From Nosema muscidifuracis (lineage: Eukaryota > Microsporidia > Nosematidae), in contig JAIOKI010000012.1 in the NCBI GenBank assembly GCA_028335825.1, positions 458,756 to 522,755 on the forward strand: a stretch of 64,000 bases of DNA, written 5' to 3'. This document shows positions 49,150 through 60,299 of the stretch, in pieces. The first letter of the stretch is position 1. Every line of letters starts with the position of its first letter. The translations under genes and the position numbers were made by a program. The notes beneath the pieces are model-generated. The model was not told the DNA's origin, ran no database searches, and worked only from the letters and a program-made list of their open reading frames with translations.

Positions 49150-52100
49150 ATGAGGGTAAAGAAAGAGCAGGAAGAAAAAGTCGAAACTATAAAAAAACAA
49201 ACTTCTGGAGCTAAAGAAAGACAAATAATAGCAGAAAAGGACGAGCAGGGCCCAGAACACACTAGTGTGCCCACTCACCCCACTTCTTTGTCTCTGGCAG
49301 CAGTACTTGGGAGTACCGAAGCTAGTGAAGAAGAGTGGCCTCAAATGGTGTTTCTATCAGTCATTAGTAGATTTGGTAGAATGCCGAGAGGAGGGTGGAA
49401 GCAAGCCACTGAGTTCTTCTGTGGAAAATTTGGCTCTAACATGAGTCCACTAGAATTCAAAGGCAAGGCAAAGAAAGCGCTCATTAATATTAATGGGAGG
49501 CAGATGTCAGCCAGAGAACTCAAGGTGGACCCTACCAAAAGAAGAAAGACCGAAACCGACTCGAAAGAAGGGATTAGTCTCTTCGAAACCGAGGTCTTCC
49601 TAAAAGCACGGAGAGTCTTTATAGAAAAACTCAATTTTCTAAAGGACCAAAGTGTGGACCAGGTAGAAAGAACGAGGAAGATTTCTTCCTTGAAGGTCGA
49701 TCTGCTGAAACTTGATGCTACAGTCAAGGCGGTAGAGAACCATGTTAGATTACACCCCCCTCATGATATGTCTGATATGGCAAGGATACTGCAAGCTGCG
49801 CAGATCTGCTATCAGGAGATGACCAAAAAGGAATCTAAGCCTTCTGTTTGGAAAGAGAGCATCTTGGAAAAGATTGCTGATATTGAAGACAAGGTTAAGC
49901 TCCTTGAAAAGGTCAGGGCATTTGATAAGCTTTCAAATGAAGAAAAGCGCAAAGCTAAGAAGATCATGCGAGAACTAAACATGCTAGCATGTTTAAAGCA
50001 AGATACTTCTGAAGATATTGCAATCTTCAACGAGAGAAAAGCGATATACTCAAGAAAACTGGAAGTCGCAGACCGACGCAGAGAGTATAGACGCGAAAAT
50101 CAAAACTTTGAGCTCTATAGATGCAACTTCTATAGAAACCTTGGAGGTGCCAAAGAGGTCGCTCATAATGTGAGTAAAGATGATATTTGCTCTTTCTGGT
50201 CTACTATGTGGAATAAGAAAGAACAACCCAATAACTGCAATAGTTTTGGGGAATATCTCTTAGAGTACCTGCCTGATGATCAAGAGCAGATCACTTTTCC
50301 AACCTTTGAAGAGTTTGTGGATATTGTTAAATATCTGCCAAACTGGAAGGCTGCAGGATGTGATGGGATCTTTAACTTCTTCATTAAGAAGTGTGAAGCT
50401 CTACATCCTTTCCTCTACAATATTGTTAAGGAAATATGCCTGGATGGGAAAGAACCCGAATCTTGGTTCTATAAGGGGATTACTTACCTACTACCGAAAG
50501 GTAACCCAACAAATGGTAGTGAATTCAGGCCAATAACCTGTATGTCAAACCTCTATAAATTGACGACGAAGTGTACCACTAAAGTGATGCAATTAATTGT
50601 TGAAAGTAGAGGACTGCTAGCAGAGAACCAGTTAGGGACAGTTAGACAAGTGCAGGGAGCTAAGGAGCAAGCTATGATAAACATAGCAGTCAATAAGGAG
50701 CATGGAAACAAGCTAAAGACCATGTGGATAGATGTTAAAAAGGCCTACGACTCTGTAGATCACGAATATCTATTAGCATGTATTAGCAAGTTAAATCTCC
50801 CTCAATGGATCGGAACATTCCTAGAAGCTACAGTTAAAAAGTGGCACATTGAGATAAAGTCAAAATCAGAAACGATAATGACTAAGAAGATCGAAAGGGG
50901 CATATTACAAGGAGACTCCTTGTCACCCCTTTTGTTTGTACTATGTATGGACCCGCTGAGCAGGAAACTGAATTCAACATTTCCAAAAGTAGGAATACTT
51001 ACTCACGATAGTGTGTTCATAACAAACCATCTTCTGTTTATTGATGATCTTAAGCTCCTTGCAGAGACCGAAGTTGTTCTTAAATTAATGAACGAGGAAA
51101 CCAAAAAGTTTTTCTCAGCTGTAGGTTTAGAGATGAACAAAAGTAAGTCTGCAACTAACTGTATAGAATGTAGCGATGATGCAGTTGTGCTGGAGGGTCA
51201 CCAAGGATATAAATACCTTGGAATTACAGAGGATCCCTCTAGTACTGTCAAAAGAGAGACTTTTGAAAAAGTAAGAAGTGAGATCTTACAAAGGGTAGAG
51301 AAGCTGTGCAAAACTAAATTAAATGGCAAGAATATGATTCGAGCTATTAATGAGCATGCAATATCAGTGATAAACTACCATGTTGGCCTTCTAAAACTAG
51401 AACCAGCAGATTTTAAAAGTCTTGATTTTGATATCCGACAGGTACTAATTAAGTACCAAATCCATCTACAGCCAGCCTGTAAGGAAAGATTATACCTCCC
51501 TAGATCTGAAATGGGGAGAGGACTCATAAGTATTGAAGATAGAAGTGAGAATATGCTTCTATCTATCTACAAGTCACTGGATGAATCTAGAAATAGTTCA
51601 CCTAGACGAGCAGCAATACTAAAAGTAGAAGAAGAGACCAAGTCTCATCTCTTTACTATCAGGGAGTACCTCAAAGCAAGGTATAACTTTGCAGGGGAGA
51701 TAACCCACAAGATGCTAAGAGAAGCCCAAAGAACGGCGCTTTACAACGAAATAGGTAAAAGAACCAACCATGGAAAGTTGTTTAAAGCTAAAGGGAATGA
51801 ATTAGTGAGCATCAGGGACTCCTCTACCTGGCTGGTAAAAGGGAACAACCAGGCTAGATCCGAGGCAATTTATTGCTTCCTGCAGGATAGGAATATATTC
51901 TGTGGACAGGAAGGGCAATGCCCCCACTGTGGATCTCATAGGAAGACCGTGGATCATCTGGCTACCAAATGTGATCGAATGTTGGGTTTTGATTATATGA
52001 AGCGACACAACGAGGTAGTTAGATGTATTCATCTCTTACTATGCAAGAAATATGGCTTTAAGAAGACTAATAAGATACGTGGCCACTCAGTACAAGAAAT

Positions 52101-52695
52101 AATTGAGAATGAAAGAGCTGAGATACGAGTGGACACAAGAGTATCAACTAGTATTAAAGTTAGCCATAATAAGCCTGATATTCTTGTATTTGACAAGAAG
52201 AAGAAAGAGATATTAATAGTGGAAGTTGGTATTACCAACCAGGATCGACTTACAATAGTTGAGAATGAGAAACTTAGAAAATACGATCTTCTTGCAAATG
52301 AATTGGGATTAATTCATAAATCTCGAACAAGAATAGTTCCTTATGTCATGAAATGGGATGGAGTGGTAACCAAATACCACCAGAAGTATATCAGGGAGCT
52401 GGAAATCCTACCCTTCCTAGAAGCATACATCCAGTCTATTGTACTGAAGAAGACCTTAGAGTCTATCTCTTTGGATCGAAGACGAGGATATGACCAGGAA
52501 GATGCAGGAGAGGAAGAAGTGGTTAGAGCCGTAAGTGCACTAGCTGGGAAGGCAACTGCTGAAGACAGGAAAGTAACAGGGGACGAGCCAAAAGTAATAA
52601 TTGAGCTTTTGAGCGGTAAAAATACCACAGTAAACAAGAACTGTGAAGGGCTAGACCTGCCAAATGATATCAACCTGACTATTGAACGATTCTGA
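49150..52695 (+). CDS. Non-LTR retrotransposon protein: reverse transcriptase plus restriction-like endonuclease
   Basis: 1,181 residues. Residues 1-380 are basic, helical and coiled-coil-like, with no clear N-terminal zinc finger. The RT domain runs from about 420 to 700: WKAAGCDGIFNFFIKK, FRPITCMSNLYKL, motif A WIDVKKAYDSVD (D528), motif B GILQGDSLSPLLFVLCMDPL and motif C FIDD (630-633). After the thumb comes a CCHC knuckle C924-P-H-C927...H936...C941, then the restriction-like endonuclease K-P1009-D1010...E1025-V-G (KPDILVF...ILIVEVG). RT followed by CCHC and a PD-(D/E)xK-type nuclease is the signature of the R2/R4/Dong type, which nicks its target and copies itself by target-primed reverse transcription. 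The ATG touches the target duplication, so the true start may have been lost or may be this one. Confidence 0.93.
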   Translation: MRVKKEQEEKVETIKKQTSGAKERQIIAEKDEQGPEHTSVPTHPTSLSLAAVLGSTEASEEEWPQMVFLSVISRFGRMPRGGWKQATEFFCGKFGSNMSPLEFKGKAKKALININGRQMSARELKVDPTKRRKTETDSKEGISLFETEVFLKARRVFIEKLNFLKDQSVDQVERTRKISSLKVDLLKLDATVKAVENHVRLHPPHDMSDMARILQAAQICYQEMTKKESKPSVWKESILEKIADIEDKVKLLEKVRAFDKLSNEEKRKAKKIMRELNMLACLKQDTSEDIAIFNERKAIYSRKLEVADRRREYRRENQNFELYRCNFYRNLGGAKEVAHNVSKDDICSFWSTMWNKKEQPNNCNSFGEYLLEYLPDDQEQITFPTFEEFVDIVKYLPNWKAAGCDGIFNFFIKKCEALHPFLYNIVKEICLDGKEPESWFYKGITYLLPKGNPTNGSEFRPITCMSNLYKLTTKCTTKVMQLIVESRGLLAENQLGTVRQVQGAKEQAMINIAVNKEHGNKLKTMWIDVKKAYDSVDHEYLLACISKLNLPQWIGTFLEATVKKWHIEIKSKSETIMTKKIERGILQGDSLSPLLFVLCMDPLSRKLNSTFPKVGILTHDSVFITNHLLFIDDLKLLAETEVVLKLMNEETKKFFSAVGLEMNKSKSATNCIECSDDAVVLEGHQGYKYLGITEDPSSTVKRETFEKVRSEILQRVEKLCKTKLNGKNMIRAINEHAISVINYHVGLLKLEPADFKSLDFDIRQVLIKYQIHLQPACKERLYLPRSEMGRGLISIEDRSENMLLSIYKSLDESRNSSPRRAAILKVEEETKSHLFTIREYLKARYNFAGEITHKMLREAQRTALYNEIGKRTNHGKLFKAKGNELVSIRDSSTWLVKGNNQARSEAIYCFLQDRNIFCGQEGQCPHCGSHRKTVDHLATKCDRMLGFDYMKRHNEVVRCIHLLLCKKYGFKKTNKIRGHSVQEIIENERAEIRVDTRVSTSIKVSHNKPDILVFDKKKKEILIVEVGITNQDRLTIVENEKLRKYDLLANELGLIHKSRTRIVPYVMKWDGVVTKYHQKYIRELEILPFLEAYIQSIVLKKTLESISLDRRRGYDQEDAGEEEVVRAVSALAGKATAEDRKVTGDEPKVIIELLSGKNTTVNKNCEGLDLPNDINLTIERF

Positions 52696-52728
52696 GCAGA
52701 AACAAATAACTCATTAAATTTAATTATA
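49150..52728 (+). mobile_element. Non-LTR retrotransposon with restriction-like endonuclease (R2/R4-like)
   Basis: A 3,579-bp insert bounded by a 13-bp direct repeat. It contains one open frame of 1,181 codons, no LTRs, no poly-A tail and only about 33 bp of 3' untranslated sequence. The base composition is visibly richer in G and C than all neighbouring host sequence. The absence of any 5' leader means either that the copy is 5'-truncated or that this family has almost none. An intact frame and perfect target duplications mean a recent insertion, into relic sequence at about 49 kb. Confidence 0.92.
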
Positions 52729-52741
52729 TATCTGTATTACA
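52729..52741 (+). repeat. Right target-site duplication of the non-LTR element
   Basis: Exact copy of the 13 bases at 49137-49149. It marks the 3' edge of the insert 33 bases after the stop codon. Confidence 0.88.
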
Positions 52742-53299
52742 TAACATGAATAAAATAATAAATTTTACATGATCTGATGTTTAGTAAAAATTATTTATTA
52801 AGCATATATCAAGAATTTACTCTACATAGATAAAATATATTATAATTTTTATAATATAAAAAGTTTTTCATAGATGTTATTTGAGTAGTATGCAGAAAAA
52901 TAAATATTTCTTTTAAGTATTATATCTCTTTATGTAAAACTTAGAATATTCTCTTAAAGTTTGTACTTTATTAATTATTATAAATAAGATTAATACATCT
53001 CTTTAATTTTATATTTAATTTATTTTTCAGAATATATTTTTTTTGTTAAATTAAAAATACTTAAGAAAATATAATTACTCATAGATTAAATTTTATATAT
53101 TTATAAGATTATCTTTGCCTGCTTCTGTAAAATCATTTTAAGTTAATTTATTAATTAGTTGGTTTATGACTCTTATAATTATACCTATTAACAGATAGAT
53201 ATTTAGATACATAAAATACTATCTTCAAAATAATGTTCCTCTTTATATTATATAAAAAAAGAAATCATTATATTCTTGACACTTCTTCCACTATTATTT
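52742..53299. other. AT-rich intergenic region
   Basis: No gene or RNA recognised. Confidence 0.5.
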
Positions 53300-54000
53300 C
53301 AATTAATAACAATGTCTAACCATATAGCTTGTCCAAAGTGAAAAAAACCCATATCTAAGCAAATTATAGACTTCTTCAAAATCTACTAAATGATTTCTAG
53401 ACTAAAGACATTAAAATAAGTTTTATAAAATAGAAAACAATAGATCATGAGAAAGCTATGTCATTTATAATATCTAGGTATGATATGTACTAATAGAAAC
53501 TACTTGAAGAAAACCTTCATAAATATTCTATATCACAAACAACGACCATCTTTTATCCACAAATAAGATGAAGCTTTTGCCATCTGGTAAGTAAAATTCA
53601 GTAATATCAAAATTATCTTAATCTAAAATACTTGTAAATGGCATACAATCAGACTTCAATCCATACATAGAGACTAGTACGAATAATACAATTCTTGTCA
53701 TTGTTTCATAAATCAACCTATAATGTAGCTTATACAAATAATGAATCAGCAAGTATTGCTTTTAATTTACAATTTAAGAATTCAGTAGTGTGTATATACA
53801 CAAAACTTGATTTAATAAGTCAACATCAAAAGTTTTAGCTTTTGCATTACGATATAAATTAAAGAATTGGCAATAAATTTTTCTATTGGTACATTGTCCT
53901 CTTTGTCTATAGATGTAATAATATATGTATAAGATTTCATTTCCTTTATTTTGTTTATCCAATAGAAATTCATAATAAAAGGGCAATTTATTTGACATTT
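53300..54000 (-). pseudogene. Decayed secreted-protein gene(s), possibly of the ~540-residue family
   Basis: On the minus strand an ATG at 53701 opens MTRIVLFVLVSMYGLKSDC, a good signal peptide, followed by interrupted frames with FDITEFYLPDGKSFILFVDK. Just upstream on the same strand (53774-54000) are overlapping open pieces, FYYEFLLDKQNKGNEILY and KSYTYIITSIDKEDNVPIEK. Their YEFL...SYTY pattern resembles EIYLYEFLKNLSSYTYMIEN of the 44834 protein. The two pieces could belong to one rearranged relic or to two. Confidence in the family is low; that the sequence is decayed coding DNA is fairly clear. Confidence 0.45.
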
Positions 54001-55022
54001 TGGAAAATCAATAAATAATATTAACAAAGAATGTATGGTTACTGTACTGTAGTTATCAAAAATATGTTAAAAACAAAATCTGGTATAATAACAAGCATTC
54101 TCATAAAATCAATTCGAATGGCATTTAGGACTAAGTAATTATATTATATAGAATAATGATTAAATTCTGCATCAACAGAATTCATGTGCAAGTAGCTCAT
54201 AATAAGTTTAGAGCATTAATAAAAAGAAACATAATAATGAATTTCTTTACAAATAAATACAAAAAATATCCTGTTATGTTATATTATTATATAAAAATTT
54301 TGTTATGACCACGTAGTTTTTTCGTAAGATGATAATTAAAATTTTTATTTTATTCAAATTGTAGAAGGATCATTCCAATTTTCTTTGTTTGGTCTTGATA
54401 TAACGTAACATTTATGTGCACAATATTCATACCTATTAAATATTGAATTTTTAACTTTGGCTGGTAATTTTTAGAAATGTGAATTATTAATTTAAGTTAA
54501 AAAATTATATTTTTAAAATTACTCACTTCATATTAAATATATGTTTAATATTAGTACAATACTTTGAAACAATCAATTTATCTATGTATAATCAACTATA
54601 AATAGAAGATGAAATTCTACTCTTCTAAAAATAATAAAGTATTTAAATTATCAATCATTATTGTTATATAATTTATTGGATTATCTACAGTGTCTCAAAT
54701 TATAAATTATAAAATCAGAATTTAAATACGTAATTTTTAATTTATCATTATCAATCAAACATCTTGAATTTATAAAATTTAATTTCTTTAATCATAAGCA
54801 TTCTGAAGACAAAAAGAAAATTATTATCTCTGTATCTGACATATATAAATGTTTGATATATTTTTAATTTAAATGATAAATTTTTATTTGTAAATTAAAA
54901 TTACACAACAATTACATAAAAATAAAATATTATATTAATTATGATATATTTATTATTTTCTAACTACAATAAAAAATTGCAAAAATATATTCTTATAGTT
55001 TTTAAATTAAAAATAAGAATTC
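54001..55022. other. Mostly non-coding region with a small open remnant
   Basis: Near 54721-54868 (+) about 49 open codons read FKYVIFNLSLSIKHLEFIKF and continue to SVSDIYKCLIYF. They are preceded in another frame by a hydrophobic leader-like piece from the ATG at 54609 (MKFYSSKNNKVFKLSIIIVI). This may be another relic gene; the family is unknown. The rest shows no features. Confidence 0.3.
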
Positions 55023-55046
55023 TTTATTTCTTTATTTCTTTATTTC
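55023..55046 (+). repeat. Short tandem repeat, 8-base unit tttatttc, three copies
   Basis: Three consecutive copies of an 8-base unit, about 95 bp before the ATG at 55141. It is a simple repeat prone to slippage. Confidence 0.8.
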
Positions 55047-55133
55047 TAACATATCTATGATTTTTTATTTGTCAATTTTAAATTAAAAAAAAAATTAATT
55101 TATTTTTAAAAATATAAATTTGAAATTTTTTTA

Positions 55134-55137
55134 CCCC
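55134..55137 (+). promoter_or_regulatory. CCC-type start motif of the 55141 gene
   Basis: A T-run followed by ACCCC, then ATC and the ATG at 55141. This marks the true start rather than the in-frame TTG upstream at 55120. Confidence 0.65.
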
Positions 55138-55140
55138 ATC

Positions 55141-56806
55141 ATGAAATTTTTTGCTTTACTATATTTAATATCAATTGCTACATCTGATTTGAAAAAAGAA
55201 AAACGAAAAAGTTTATCTAAAGTAATTTCGAAGAAAGCTGATAATTTGAAAAAAGAAATTTCGAAGCAAAAAGATAATTTGAAAAATAAATACAAGAAGT
55301 TTTTAGATGATTTAGATGAAAAATGATAATTTGAAAAAGAAATACGAGAGGTTTTTAAATTATTTCAAAGAAAACTGATTCAGGAGATTTTGTATTTATA
55401 AGCAAAGACTGTAATCTTCCAATGCATGTACTAAAGATCCGTAAATCACTGATTTTCTGATATAGATAAGTTTTTTTATATTGTTAAAAATAAGGAAACT
55501 ATTAAATATAAAGATCTAATCTATAATTTAATTAAAAATCTTTCAAATTATTCTCGTTTTATTAATTATAATAAAGTTACTAAGTCATATTTAATATACA
55601 ATAAAGACGTGAAAAATAATTCATTTTCAAAAAACTCATACAATAATAGAAAATCATATTCTAATCTAAGCTATTTAAAAGGTTGTGATTATTTTGATTT
55701 AAATTTTAGATTAACTCAAGATAGTAAAAATACATTTATATACAGTATTGACATGAATGAATTTAATTACAAAAAATATCTAGAGTATCATATCAAAAAG
55801 TATTCTAATTATAAGGATGAAAAATTAAACGAAATATTACGATTATCATCATTAATAAATATTTCCCGTATTTATATTGATATGAAAGATGATATAGTTA
55901 AGTCAAGAGCAAAAAAATTTGATAAATGCAGAAAAATAACAGAATCTAATGAAAATGGTGTATTTGTTCAAGATGATACTTTAAACCATAATGAGTCTTT
56001 AGCTAACTCTAGTAAAAAATAAGATCAAAATCTTCAAGTAAGATTATTTAATGATAAAATATTTACGAATTGGTATTCTTATTTCAAAAACAATAATTGT
56101 ATCGATGAAGATGTTTTTGAAGAAATAAAGATTTTTTTTCGAAACTTGTCAAAATAGCAGCGTAGAAAATATTGAAAGTATTTTAAGATTTTTTTACCTT
56201 ATAAAAGATAGTAATTTATACAAGGATATTTTAATAAATATTTTATCTAATAAAGGAAAATCTAGAAATTTGATAATGTATGAAATTCTATTCACCTTAG
56301 ATTTAGTTGAAAAATGTAATAATAAACTAAATCTTGATTACGTTAATCCTAAATTAATCAAAGAAAATGATAATTCTGAATCTGAATATTACGAAAAACT
56401 TTCTCAGTTTATCATTGATGAAATTAGCTATAAACCTGATAATATTTCAAGTGTCTTTTTTGATCTATCAATGTATTTTGAAATGTGTGATATGTACGAG
56501 AAAAAAAAAAATAAAGATAATATTTCTAATGATACAGTGATGTTATTTAATTTCTTCGAAAGTGTAAAAAATAAATTGAAGAATACTTTTGATCACATTA
56601 TATTTTGCATAAATCAATTCTATTCCAAGTTTTATCTTAAAGAAAAAAACTCTAAAGATTATATCAATATTTATTCGTTAATATTTAAAGATATTAAATC
56701 GGAATTAATGAATTTAATTAAATATAAAAATGGCAACAATCAGACTGAAGTTATTTATGATGATATTTATAAATTGTTAGATGATCATAAAAAAAATATT
56801 AATTAA
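55141..56806 (+). pseudogene. Interrupted secreted ~540-residue family gene (copy 4)
   Basis: The start is intact: CCCC motif, then MKFFALLYLISIATSDLKKE, a signal peptide. A Lys-rich segment with duplicated DNLKKEISKQKDNLKNK units follows, then a stop near 55324. Open pieces continue at about 55465-56022 and 56270-56806 in other frames. YKDLIYNLIKNLSNYSRFIN and NTFIYSIDMNEFNYKKYLEYH match the 44834 and 29277 proteins, and FFDLSMYFEMCDMYEK matches YFELCDIASN. The total length (~1,665 bp) equals that of the intact members. Around three or four breaks suggest a recently lost gene. The opening Lys-rich repeat is not seen in the other copies. Confidence 0.8.
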
Positions 56807-57053
56807 ACAATTTATTTTAATTTTAACTATTTATTAAATAAAAATAGAGTATTTAGTAATTATAGCCATATACTAATATTTTGTATTTATTTTTTTATGC
56901 TCTACAACCAAAAATTAAATGGTGAGCAAGATGAATTATTGGATTAAATCTAATTAACAGTATTGATGGTAATTAATTGAGTTATTACAGAAAATATTTA
57001 TATCTTGTATAAAATAGAATACAAATATATTCTTTTTCATATTGTTTCCTTTG
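56807..57053. other. Short AT-rich spacer
   Basis: No feature seen between the relic secreted gene and the lone LTR. Confidence 0.5.
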
Positions 57054-57200
57054 TGTTGTATGAAGAATTGTTGCTGAAAAACATATTTATTCTTCTGGGG
57101 TTCCTTTTTATAATTATTTAGACTGATAAATTAAATCAGCAAGAAAACTTAAACTGATCCAAGTAATTGACTTTGTTTCTTTATAGACGTATCAGTCCCC
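57054..57200 (-). repeat. Lone LTR related to element 2
   Basis: It starts TGTTGTATGAAGAAT like the element 2 LTR (TGTTGTACGAAGAAT) and keeps the segments aaaacatatt and ggggttcct in order. It then diverges and seems longer; a CCCCA at 57197-57201 may be its end. No internal element sequence is attached. It is a solo LTR of a related but different subfamily, with an uncertain right edge. Confidence 0.65.
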
Positions 57201-60200
57201 AAAAATTACATATTGATAAAAAAAAGATATACCAATAAAATAATTTATATAGAAAGAATCTTTATATTATCTTCTTGCAAGCGCAATCTTGTTGTTTTTT
57301 ATATCATATATAAAATCTTTAGAGTATCATTGACTAATTCCATCAATTAAGATAATAAAAATTGAGTATAAATGCATATCATCAAGATAATTAATTTACT
57401 TAAATCTACAATTATTCCATACAAATAACTAGTCTATGATATTTTCCTATAAATAGGCATATAATCATTTTCTGTTATATCAAAAGAACCTTGTATAATC
57501 TCATAGATTTTAACATTAAATGTTTCTTAAAGATGCTTTACTCATATTTCTATCAACTAGTTGTGTAAATATAGGAGATAAAAGAAGTGAAGAACAGAAT
57601 ATGCTTATCATAAATAGTACTAATTTTATTTTTATTTAAAGGATAATATTATATGCTTAATATATCTAAGAATTTATATTAAACTGTATTATTTCATCTT
57701 TTGGTAATTATTTTACATATTCATTGAACTATTAAAATATTACAAAATAATGAAAATAATTGACATTAATAATATGTGATGTTCAATATCTCATCTATCA
57801 AAAAATTTATAAATCATGACATGAATAAATAAATACTGAGTCATAATATTAATGATCTGTATAAATAGACATGTACATCTAAATGAAGATTTAAGAAATT
57901 AATAAAAAATATATTTATGTATAGAAGAGTTATAAAAACTAAAACATATTATCATTTTAGTAGAAAATTTATTAATTTTCTATAAAAAATATCATCTTTT
58001 TTATATTTTATATTGACTTTTAAGATGTATAGTAAAATAACTTGATAAAAAGTTTAATTAGATAATATTAATATTTATCTCGTTATTAGCTCTTATGATC
58101 ATAATTCATAATCCTATCTTAAATATATAATATTTAGCTATTCTTTTTACTCAAAATATTATTTCTCGTATTTCCAAAAAATAGATTTTGTTCTCTTCAT
58201 ATTACTAGTTTTCTAATGATTTTGTATATATCCTCATGAAAAGATTAGTGTCGTAAAATCAAAAATTTCTTATTACATACATCATTGAAATAGTTAAAAT
58301 ATACCACTTTTAAGTTAGATAGTGCGTCATTATATGTTTACAAGTTAAAATAAAATTATACGTTTAATTTTAATTAACATCATATAAAATCTTTAAAAAG
58401 ATTCTGATAATTTTTGCCTAATAGGTTATAAATGAATCATATATTCAATTAACACTCTCTAGATGATAGAATGTAGTACACCTATAAGGAATAGCTATAT
58501 ATAAAAGACGTAATTTGAATTTATAAAGGTAATAAAAATTAAATATGAGTGATTATTATAGCTGTATTAAATGTTAAATTATAGAATTCGGTTAGTCAAT
58601 TGAATCAATAAGCACAATATTCAAATAACTTATCAGAAGTATTTTTATTTAATTATCATCTCATATTTAAAGATTTTCTCTCATGGTAAATTAATTGATT
58701 TTTATAATGCCGAAAATCTTCATATAGTCGAACATAAAAAATAATATGTGCGTTAAGAATCAAAAAAAAAAGAGATTTATATAATCTTAAGATAAACACA
58801 GAAGAAATAATATCATGTAAAAGAATAAAATTATGAAGGTTACAGAAACATGATTTTCTATCAAAAATATCGTAGAATCATTAAATATTTTATGTGTTAA
58901 AAAATATTAAGAACATATAGATATAGAAGAAATAAAAAGACTAATGAAATATTTAATTATCATTTTAAAGTTACATGGCTGAATAAAATAAGTCATTTAA
59001 AGAAACATAAATATTTTCATCTTAAATAATTTCTTTATGGTTATATAAATATATATTACCTAATATTATGAGAATAGTTTATAATTTTAAAGATGATCTT
59101 TATAATATACGATTACACCCCACTGACAGAAATAAAAATGTCAATAGATTCAAGATTCTTTTAGAGATTTAGAATTGTGAAATTCTGATATACAAATCAT
59201 TTTTTATTTGTACATATTAGTGTCTATATGATAAAGACCTAGATAGATTTTTATTTAAATTAATGTAAGCACAAAAAGATACAAACAAATCAATGTTAAT
59301 TAAAAAATTAAAAATCTATTTTTTTAAATTGATAACAAATTAGGCATCTAAGATATTAAAAATTACAATGTGTAGATATATGATGAATCTTAGTTATATT
59401 TAATTGATATTAAAAATAATACAAAAGCATTTAATAATATCAAAAAAGCATCATTCTTGGAATTGATATATTCGATGAAGATTCAAGGGCTTTATGAGTC
59501 AAATTAAATGTAATAGAAATGTTGAAAAATTAAAGTATGAGTGAATAAGAAATATGCATGTTATACTCAAAAGACTAATAAAAAGATAAAATTAATCTGA
59601 CATAGATAATTGTATAATTTAATATTAGTTCAAATATAAACATAAAAAAGAAAATACATACTTTTATATTTATTATCATTTAATATATCAAACAAATCCA
59701 TTGAATTTACAATTATATTAACAATTAATAAACACAAATATACACATGATGAAAAATATATAATTACAGATATAGAGTGTGAAAATAATTATATTTACAA
59801 AATTACATGACCATTATTGTATTTAAGATTCTGTAAGAAAATAATTAGAAGATGTCAGATTACGTCTCACATATAAATAAAACATTTAATCAATCCACGT
59901 CATAAATCTAATTAAAAATCTATATTAGAGAAAATACTTCTAAGGAAGAATAACCTTAGTAAATTAAAGTAAAAAAGGTAAATATTCAACTTTTGTAAAA
60001 TCTATAATTATAAAAATCAATTAAACGAAGGATATATTTATGATATTATAAAGTGAGGGTGTATAAAAATTATTAAGATATAATGTGAATAAATAAATAG
60101 CATATATACTAAACTATATAAAATATTTTATACACCTTGACTTGTCATGTTAGAGATACGTAATATTTCATTTATCATAATTTTACATTATTATAATATA

Positions 60201-60299
60201 GAGTAAAAATCTAATTAACAATAAATAGACATTTATAAGGTAAAATTTTATAATTAATATATCTATTAGTAGTGTTATTTGATTAAAAAATTATATATG
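57201..60299. other. Long region without recognisable genes
   Basis: About 3.1 kb of very AT-rich sequence with stops in all frames. I cannot match any part to the families in this window, though short coding-like pieces suggest eroded sequence. Confidence 0.5.

Noticed and set aside
49341-52673. Several open frames antisense to the non-LTR element
   Set aside because: They overlap the long RT/endonuclease frame on the opposite strand, have low-complexity Ser/Phe-rich translations and no start motif. They are shadows made possible by the element's lower AT content.
57201-60299. Possible decayed genes in this tract
   Set aside because: Short open pieces occur, but none matches the families in the window and all are expected by chance at this composition.
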